In this document: piece after piece, positions 56,963-64,000 of the stretch | How positions within the stretch are numbered: position 1 is the first letter of the stretch | Layout of the letters: the number at the start of each line of letters is the position of its first letter | NCBI RefSeq assembly: GCF_016808095.1 | Contig: NC_068976.1 | Location: forward strand, 27,636,871-27,700,870 | Length of the DNA: 64,000 nucleotides | Direction of reading: 5' to 3' | Source: Vigna angularis | Taxonomy: Eukaryota; Streptophyta; Magnoliopsida; Fabales; Fabaceae | Notes under the pieces: generated by a model | The model's input: only the letters and a program-made list of their open reading frames with translations | The model's database searches: none | What the model was told of the DNA's origin: nothing | Made by a program: the position numbers and the translations under genes

Positions 56963-59571
56963 ATTTTACTTTCATAAAACTCATATTTCGTTATTCTCCT
57001 TTGTTTTGCACATATTTGTTTATTTTGAGAAATTTCATTTTATTTGACTCAGAATAAACATATGATTTATTCATTATATTTAGGAGTCTTTGATGAGAAA
57101 TTTGATATATTGTTATGCATGGGAAATAATACTCAAATTTAGAAGACCTATCACCATGGTTCTTGTATTTAGTTTCTTATATTGATTGATAATGGGATAA
57201 ATGGACAAAGTGAGAGAGTGTTAGCGACTTCCCAAATATGTAGAATAATATGGGATAATGGGATATTCAAGTTGAATAAATTATTTCCATAAATATGATT
57301 AATTTCTTCAATCAATTTTCAGAGTTGTTGCATGGATTTTGATATTGTATTCTCATAAAATCTACAACCCTTTATTAAAGAAATTACTCCATGAAGGGCA
57401 AAACTTTAGGAATTTCATAGATGCTTCATGCTTTAGGTAAGAAAATATTATCTCTTCTATAGTATACTACACAATTAGAGTTTAAAGGAGTGAGGATTTG
57501 AAACACAAAATCACATTAAAGGGTTCTCGTGGCAATGGTAATGTAGAGGCCTTAAGCCTAGAGAAAGATGAGTGTAGAGACAAAGGAGAGACATAAGGAA
57601 GATAGAGAAAAGATATGGAAAGAAAATAAGGTTTGACACTCTTATACCTTGTCCTTTTTGAGGATAAAATTGACCCCAACAATACTATGGTATGATTTTG
57701 CTTTCTATTGGGGGAAGATGCAAAGCAAACCAAAAGTATTATGATGTCCCTTTCAAAAGGCTATATCAGCCATATTAGGTCAAGGGAACTTAGTAGCATG
57801 TCTCATTCCTACGTTCTTCTCTCCATGTCTTTTCTTCGTTAGAGTTGATTATGATTTTTGAGTCATAATGTGAGAGCTTGTTGGTGCTTAGAGTCTATTT
57901 AAGGAATGTCTACTTGAGAGGAAGCTTTGGTGAGCTAGTAGCAGTGTTGTGTTCTTGGTAGAAAATGAGTTTGAAAGGCAAGGGAACCTAGCAATGGTTG
58001 TTTAGCGCTTCAATGTTTTGTTTGGTGAAAAGTGATGACAATGTTATGAACAACATGTTGATATGTTGTATGAATGATAATATTTACCCTATTAGATAGT
58101 TTTAAGTATTATGAAGATAAAGGAATGTATATTGGTATGTTAAGAACATGATGATATGTTAAGCACATAGTGGTTCCTATATGTATTGTTTGCAAGATGT
58201 TTTTGTGTGGATGAGACAAACCTAGTTTGTGGTTGCCACCATGTGGTGCATTGTTGAATATGGGATTCTAATGGTCAACTATGGGTGATTCCAATTAAAA
58301 CCTGTTAAGGTAGGATTATGAGGGGAATACCAGAGGGAAATAGAATGGGTGAGTCTAAAATTGTGAGGAAGAAGCATGTGGTTTGGAGTTGCTTGGTTGG
58401 GGAGGACTCAATGAGTAAAACCAAACTAAACACCTTATGGTTAAATGAGGGGTCTATTAGACAATTAATAGTCTAATATGGCACCGAACAAGGTACCTAG
58501 CAGATGACCTCGGGCTATTGAACGACTCGAGCTGTTAGACGACCTTGGCTAGTAGAAAACTCGGGCTATTATAAACGACTTGACTATTAGACAACTTTTC
58601 CTTGTAGATGACTTAGGCTATTAGATGACCCAGTTCTATTAAACGACCTTGGGTATTAAACAAGTGGCAATCCAGTGAGGTACCAGACGAGGTGCTCATT
58701 ACATGATGGTAGAGACAATTTTGAACTCCTTCCATAAAGGTACAAAGCCATTTGTGTATGTGTAGACTAGAGGTTGATTTGTGTTGGATAGTCCAAAAAC
58801 TACCTAGGTGCTTGAGCAAGAGGCTGCAGAGTAAGGTTTGTGACAGTTACAGATATACAATGATTGTTGCTGAGCAAAGTAGAGCTTGAACCTTATGCTA
58901 AAATGATACTTGTGTGAGGTATGATATGTATACTATGATGACTGCATTAATGGGTGTTCTAAGGGTGATAACCCCCTATAAGGTGGTAAATGAGCAAATT
59001 GAATAGGGGCAGATAAGAGAGCTATCTTCACTTGTGTAGGCACACAATATCATCAAGAGAAAGGTGAATATGGTGTGAGAATTGTAGGAGGTCTTTATAG
59101 TAGGAGTTTGCACATGAAAAAAAGGTGGATACAAGTTTGACCACATGGGTTGGGTAAAGTAGGTCCTCCCAATAGGGATCTGACATTGCTAAATGACAAC
59201 ATCCTAGGAAAATTTTTCGTGTAAATGAGGTGTGCTTGTGACAAGTGAAAGATTCTTGGTGGATTCACTTGGTCCTAGTCTTTCGAAAGCGAGTCTTATG
59301 TGCATATAAAGTATGCATGTTATGAGTATGTCTGTCACATGAGGTGTATCAGGATGGCTCTTAAACGCTAGAGAACCCTTATTTTCCCTCAACCTTCTAC
59401 TGAGTCTCTTGGAATAGCTAGAGCCATGGAGTGACACACTCCTTTGCCTCTCATTCCTGTGTGTTGAGAAGTTGAGTTAACCTGTGAGGGAGTTGTAGAG
59501 TGAGCTGGTGGTTTCCACTCTAGCTTCAAGTTAGGTGCGAACTACCTTGGTGTGCATGACATGTCTAGTCT
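56963..59571. other. Spacer, probably old transposon DNA
   Basis: May begin with the 3' LTR of the split copia, but no partner is visible. No gene recognised. A short minisatellite field lies at 58,490-58,690. Confidence 0.5.
58490..58690. repeat. Degenerate minisatellite of CTATTAGACGACCTTGGG units
   Basis: About ten units of 17-22 bp, each with TTAGACGAC or a variant and CTCGGGC or CTTGGG. Related in style to 11,070-11,580 (TTAGACGA core shared). Confidence 0.75.
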
Positions 59572-60000
59572 CACTAGTGCAAAACGAAGAAAAGAACGCG
59601 AGTAATACGTCTCGGTTTCCAAAAAACCGAAGCATATGTAAAAGCGGTGGTATTTTTGAAATTTAAACAAACTTATAGGCCTTGGTTCCTCTTGAACCGA
59701 GGCATAAAGTTCAAATTACCACGGTTAATGGTCAAACCAAGGCGTAATGTTCTGTTGTTTCCCACCTACCTCTGAGTCTTCCACTGACAACTTTTTGAGA
59801 TTGACCTACAACATCGGTTCCGATTAGACCCGAGGCAGTAGGGTGAGTATATGCATCGAGTTTAGTAAGAACTGAGGCAATATCGGTTTTTCATATCCAA
59901 CCTCTCCTTCATCTTCGCCGCTCCGTTACCGCTGCCGTTACAGGGTCACCGCGTCGTTGGCGCCTCTACAGTGTTGTCGCGTTGCCTCGCCGCCGTCGGG

Positions 60001-60111
60001 AGCCACCACCACCTCGTCGTGTGCGACGGTTGCGAGCGCGACTTCCACCTCGCCTGCGAGTGCATCGCCTCTAGAGTGAAGAGCAAGCGGTGGCCGTTGG
60101 GAATGAACCAG
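60001..60111 (+). pseudogene. Captured PHD-finger exon fragment
   Basis: Encodes HHHLVVCDGCERDFHLACEC and then VKSKRWPLGMNQ, ending at a plausible GTACTC donor. CDGCERDFHLAC is the core of a PHD zinc finger (CxxC then HxxC). The second zinc-ligand half (typically WxCxxC) is missing, so it cannot fold as a complete finger. The donor gene is not identified. Confidence 0.75.
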
Positions 60112-60552
60112 GTACTCGATAACAGCTCCTAGGGTTCTAATCCAGATCCCAAATCCCCAATTTTAGTGTTGTTATCCCCTTTCTCAGATCTACATTGCTT
60201 CAACTGTTATCCCCTTTCTCTCCCTTTTTTTTTGGGTTTCTCAGATCATCTGGTGTTGTTCGTGGACTGCCTGGTGCCGCCCGTGCCAATGGTGGAGCCG
60301 ATGGCCTAACACCCTATCCAGCCCACTCCCGAGCCCTCAACCCCTGTGGATGAAGCTGCGGCGGGACCGTTCGGCTCTGCTTTGGAGGCCGAGGACGACA
60401 GCGTCGACGACAACGCGTTGTTGTTGCACTTGGCAATTTTTAGAGACCGATCATCGTGTGATTTTTTGAATATATTCTTTTCTCATAACTTTTATGTGCA
60501 GTTTGAAGCATGCTTCTACCATTGATATTCTGGTATTTGACAAGTTAATCCA

Positions 60553-60627
60553 TCTGGAAATTTCATTTGGAAGCTATTCTGGAAATTTCATTTGGAAGCT
60601 ATTCTGGAAATTTCATTTGGAAGCTAA
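60553..60627. repeat. 25-bp tandem repeat, three copies, in CACTA element E
   Basis: Three nearly perfect copies of a 25-bp unit beginning TCTGGAAATTTCATTTGGAA. Confidence 0.97.
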
Positions 60628-61253
60628 TGAAAGGAAGAACATTGGTCTGAGATAGAAAGAAGTAAGCAAGGAGGTTGGACAAAATTAGTGTAGATTTAGA
60701 TATTTGGAGACCCCTTAGATCCTATAGAGGAGTTGGAACTACTGGAGTTGAGGTAGGGGAGCTAATCTATTAATACATTGTAATGCTTTGCCGTAATGGT
60801 TGATATATGTGGACTACTTTGTTTGGCTTGTAATTATGTTTTACCTCATGAAATTTGTTGAAATGCATATCTTGACTTTGAACTAGACGATGTTGGTCGA
60901 ATGATGAATTGGTGAAAGAATAAAGATCTTGATATGTTGCATACTGCATGTTTTCTCTGAAGATTGTTGTGTGGCTATAATAACTCCCTGCTAGTTCTGA
61001 TAGAAAGTGAAGTAAATGGCCTTCCTCGGGTGTCCCAACACGTGTGAAGTTCCATATAAAGATGGAGATTTTAATGGAGAGCTTTCAACTCTTAATTTGA
61101 CTTTTATTCCAATGTTATTAATTGTGGATGCATTAGAAAAGGATAATGTCGTTATGGTATGGTGGATTCAACTGTACAATTATGTGTATACTTCAAGTGG
61201 TTTGTTGGCAGCTGGAGTGCTAGTTTTTATAGGTGTAGGTAATAATTTTCCAG

Positions 61254-61709
61254 GTACAGAGAACGGATTGTTGCTATCAAAGTTCTGCATCGTGGGAGTA
61301 CTTTAGAAGAAAGAGTTTCACGGGAGAATCGTTTTGCTCGCGAATGATATATCAGCATATCTTTAAATGTTATAACTGTATGTGTTTTGTATCGTTTGTT
61401 TCATTGAAGACTTATCTATGTATAGTGTAAAGTGTATATTATGGTCTTTTGATCTTTATGCTACTGTAGGACTAATAGATGCCTATTTCTGAAGATAAGG
61501 CATTTCTTTGTTTCTTCCAGTTTATTGGAGCTTGTAAGGATCCTCTGATGGTTATTGTTACAGAGATGTTGCTTGGTTTGTCACTACGAAGATATTTATA
61601 TGCCCTAAACAATTAGAGCTTTATGTGGCTATAAAGTTTGCCCTTGATATTGCTCTGGCCATGGATTGGTTACATGCCAATGGAATCATACACAGAGATC
61701 TGAAGCCTG
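61254..61709 (+). pseudogene. Captured Ser/Thr protein-kinase exons (Raf/HT1-like), broken
   Basis: Exon 1 fragment 61,254-61,344 encodes YRERIVAIKVLHRGSTLEER and ENRFARE, including the VAIK ATP-binding lysine. The frame then stops at TGA. Exon 2 fragment 61,521-61,709 encodes FIGACKDPLMVIVTEMLLG, then, after a frame change near 61,600, PKQLELYVAIKFALDIALAM and the catalytic loop IIHRDLKP, ending at a GTAGGT donor. Part of the kinase between the exons and everything after the catalytic loop is missing. It is a gene fragment, not a working kinase. Family resemblance is to plant HT1-type dual-specificity kinases. Confidence 0.85.
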
Positions 61710-62402
61710 GTAGGTACCCTTTAATTTAAAACATGTTACTCTTGGTACAATAGAGTGTTAGTCAAAAGAAAATTTCTTTCTTATTTAAAAATTAGAATAC
61801 AAACACGACTTCTTACTGATGTCTTGGTTAACAAATTAGTGATATGTTTTGTCTATTTACTAGGTTGAATTTTATTTTCAGTAGAATCCTTTAATTTATT
61901 ACGGGCCTGTAATTTTTTCTTGTCCCTTCAATGGTCAAAATCTTATCTTTTATTATCTCACTCCTTAGTTATTAGCATTTAATGGAATTGGAAAGTTGCC
62001 AGTATTACGTCAGGGAATCATTAGGTATAATAAATAATAGTTTGATTTGATATTTGATTATTAAATTTATTTTATTGGTTAATTTTTTTTTATTAAATTT
62101 TCTAAGATACTGCCTCGATTCAAAAGAGAACCGAGGCCAAAAGTCCTTCAAAAAATAGGGGGCAAAATCCTACTGCCTCGGTCAATTATTTTTAAGGGTT
62201 TACGACCTCGGTTCAAACTAGAACCGAGGCAATAGACCTATTTATTTTTACTTATTTTTTTTGCTTTACTGCTTCGGGTTTTTTGAACCGAGGCCAAAAG
62301 TCCAAACTTTTTACCTCACTTGAATATACCTCGGTTCTGTAACCGCGATCATAAACCCAAAACAACCAAGACAATATCCCTTGGTTGTACTAGTGTCTCT
62401 TT

Positions 62403-63475
62403 GTCAATTGAATGTAAAAATTGCTTTTCTTAATGGTGATTTATAGGGAGAAATTTATATGAAGCAACCTTTAAGTTTTGTTGCTTAAGAGGAGTCTTCT
62501 GGATTAATATGTCTCCCCACAAATCTTTGTATGGCCTCAAGCGATCTCCTAGGACTTGATTTTGACAAATTTAGCATTGTTGTTAAAGAATTTGGTATGA
62601 CTTACAATGAGGTTTGTCATTCAATATTTTAGAGTCAGTTAAGTGTTCTTGTATCTACATAGTAGTATATGTTGATGATATTGTACTTACGGACAATGGT
62701 CACCACGAAATCTTAAAGTATGTTGACACACTCATGAATCTCAATACCAAATTCCCACCTTATAAGGGGGTCCACTATCAAATTTTGAGAAGTACAAAAT
62801 ATTAGTTGGAAAACTAAACTATCTTACATCTACTCTTCTCGACATTTCCTTTGTAGTTAGTGTGGTGAGTGAATTTCTTAATTCTTCGTGTGTAGATCAT
62901 TGAAATATTGTCAGCATATTAAAGTGCATTAAAGGTTCTCTTGGAAAATGTTTGTTGTAAATAAAATAATTACACTAAAGTTGTATGTTATTCAAATGCC
63001 AATTAGGTAAACACTCCTTCTAATAAGAGATTCACTTCCAAATATTTATTTTTTGTTTGTGATAATTTGATCTCTTGGAAGAGGAAAAAATAAAATGCTA
63101 TAATAAGATCTACTGCGGAAATAAAATATAGAACTATGACCTCATCTACTTGTGAGCTTATTTGGCTTAAACAACTAATTAAATGATTGTAAATTTGGAG
63201 AGGTCACTCAAACTTAAATGACACACATTTATATGCAACAATTAAATTGTTCTTCATGTTAGCTCAAATCCCATCTTTCATGAAAGGACCATATTGAGAT
63301 TAATTATCATTCTATTCAAGAAAATATGGTGTTTGAAGAAATTAACATTGAGTTTGTTAATTTTAATAATTAACTAGTAGATATATTCACTAAATTATTA
63401 GTGCAACTTATAATTGATTATATTTGAAAGAGTAGATACAATTTATATGCATCGTGTGAGGGGAGTCTTAGATGT
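62403..63475 (+). pseudogene. Decayed copia RT-RNase H and 3' LTR start
   Basis: In order: QLNVKIAFLNGDL and GEIYMKQPLSFV (62,408-62,490), SLYGLK-like remnants, YIVVYVDDIVL with the RT active site (62,652-62,690), LVGKLNYLTSTLLDISFVVS (62,800), SSTCELIWLKQLI (63,145-63,180), then a GAGGGGAGTCTTAGATGTAAG sequence at 63,458-63,478. This corresponds to the purine tract and LTR start of mini element A, so both belong to one copia family. Many stops and shifts. Confidence 0.85.
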
Positions 63476-63542
63476 AAGACTCATCTCTTTGTATTTATTT
63501 ATTTATTTATAAATGCATAACTCCATATATGATCTACACACA

Positions 63543-64000
63543 TCACGGATTTATCTTATGCCTCTCTCTTATTCTAAACACAAAGCATTTGTCATGAATT
63601 AAAAACTTCATAATAAATAGAATTTCACTCAAGATGGTAATTGAAGGCATAGTAATTTTGGCTGCCGAAAAAAGAAAATAGTAATTTTGGATAAAAGTAA
63701 GACATGAGATTATCAGAATGTTACCCATAATTCGAGAGTATTCTGGGCAATCCTCTATGATCTGTTCAACATGATCTTTTAACTGAAATCCACGGTGAAT
63801 CTCTTTGAAGTTTGGCAAACTTGTGAGTGTTATATTTCTCAGGTTTTGTAGCAGAACTTGTTCGCTATCTTTGTCCCTCCCCACTTTATCGTCCATATCA
63901 GCTTCACATTCGAAAGAAAAACACTTCTCTATTTGATAACATTCTTGTATTCTCAAAATTTTTAGACTGGGAAAATGGCCAGCCTCAAAATTATGAAAAA
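63543..64000 (-). CDS. Partial NB-LRR-type resistance protein, C-terminal region, continues beyond the window
   Basis: Open to the right edge on the minus strand. It reads GHFPSLKILRIQECY, KCFSFECEADMDD, LLQNLRNITLTSLPNFKEI and GFQLKDHVEQIIEDCPEYS. The LxxLxxLxI leucine pattern and the LPNFKEIH and LKDHVEQ stretches are of the kind found in the LRR region of legume CC-NB-LRR (CNL) immune receptors. Coding character fades after CPEYS, where a GTAAC donor (minus strand, at 63,720-63,724) may end the exon. The frame to the stop at 63,543 may therefore be intron. NB-ARC lies outside the window, so receptor class and intactness are unknown. Confidence 0.7.
   Translation of the reverse strand, partial: FHNFEAGHFPSLKILRIQECYQIEKCFSFECEADMDDKVGRDKDSEQVLLQNLRNITLTSLPNFKEIHRGFQLKDHVEQIIEDCPEYSRIMGNILIISCLTFIQNYYFLFSAAKITMPSITILSEILFIMKFLIHDKCFVFRIRERHKINP

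Larger units (their letters stand above)
59572..62395 (+). mobile_element. CACTA element E with captured gene fragments (TSD TCT)
   Basis: Starts CACTAGTGCAAAACG and ends GGTTGTACTAGTG. TCT flanks both sides (59,569-59,571 and 62,396-62,398). Both subterminal regions are filled with CCTCGGTTC and GAACCGAGG motifs in both orientations. There is no transposase, so it is non-autonomous. Between the ends lie a PHD-finger fragment and two protein-kinase exons, both in + orientation. GC-rich exon-like DNA at 59,900-60,440 contrasts with the AT-rich surroundings. It is the same family as element D. Confidence 0.88.

Noticed and set aside
59500..59571. Possible continuation of the 62.4-kb copia RT to the left of CACTA element E
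   Set aside because: A frame just left of E could be read as a degraded match to the usual copia codons, but similarity is too weak to claim that E split that copia.
61016..61306. 96-residue ORF inside CACTA element E
   Set aside because: Its end overlaps the captured kinase exon in a different frame, and the rest resembles nothing known.
1..64000. tRNA, rRNA, CRISPR arrays and bacterial-type signals
   Set aside because: None seen by eye; CRISPR and ribosome-binding-site signals are not expected in plant nuclear DNA. A tRNAscan-SE run would settle the tRNA question.

Overview
This is plant nuclear DNA. The genes are split by AT-rich introns with GT..AG borders, the intergenic DNA is very AT-rich, and most of the window is nested LTR retrotransposons and CACTA-type DNA transposons. 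The gene families and transposon mix fit a legume, probably a phaseoloid bean; this is inference, because no species marker was searched.

Left part (1-12,800): two ordinary genes on the + strand. The first is a two-exon gene for subunit 8 of mitochondrial complex III (1852-4196). The second is a seven-exon Mn-type cation diffusion facilitator of the MTP9/10 group (6837-9662). They are followed by AT-rich DNA and two degenerate minisatellite fields, one built on TCTAACACC and one on GAGCTCGGCCT.

Middle part (12,800-31,700): a tandem segmental duplication carrying two seven-exon B3-domain genes of the At5g42700/At3g19184 type. Copy 1 (13,275-17,157) has lost its C-terminus to a 1-bp frameshift. 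Copy 2 (19,585-30,580) keeps a full reading frame, but its sixth intron has grown to 8.2 kb. That intron holds a minus-strand copia element (TSD CAATA), which itself holds a small internally deleted copia element (TSD AATTG). A fragment of a third copy lies at 31,471-31,637 and abuts a truncated copia element.

Transposon block (31,700-44,280): a truncated copia, a fossil copia, one of two fold-back MITEs of one family, and a 1.28-kb CACTA element (TSD AAA).

Large nested element (44,278-56,789): a plus-strand LTR retrotransposon flanked by the TSD CACAT, inserted inside an older copia RNase H sequence. Its internal region encodes an unrecognised acidic 440-residue protein with internal repeats and a C-terminal hydrophobic stretch. 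A minus-strand Athila-like gypsy element with a nearly intact gag-pol frame is nested in it. A deletion removed the 3' end of the Athila element together with most of the host's 5' LTR.

Right part (56,790-64,000): more degenerate repeats, then a 2.8-kb CACTA element (TSD TCT) that has captured PHD-finger and protein-kinase gene fragments, then a decayed copia. At the right edge is the partial C-terminal region of an NB-LRR-type resistance gene on the minus strand. Apart from the complex III subunit, the MTP transporter, the B3 genes and the edge LRR gene, I see no convincing host genes.
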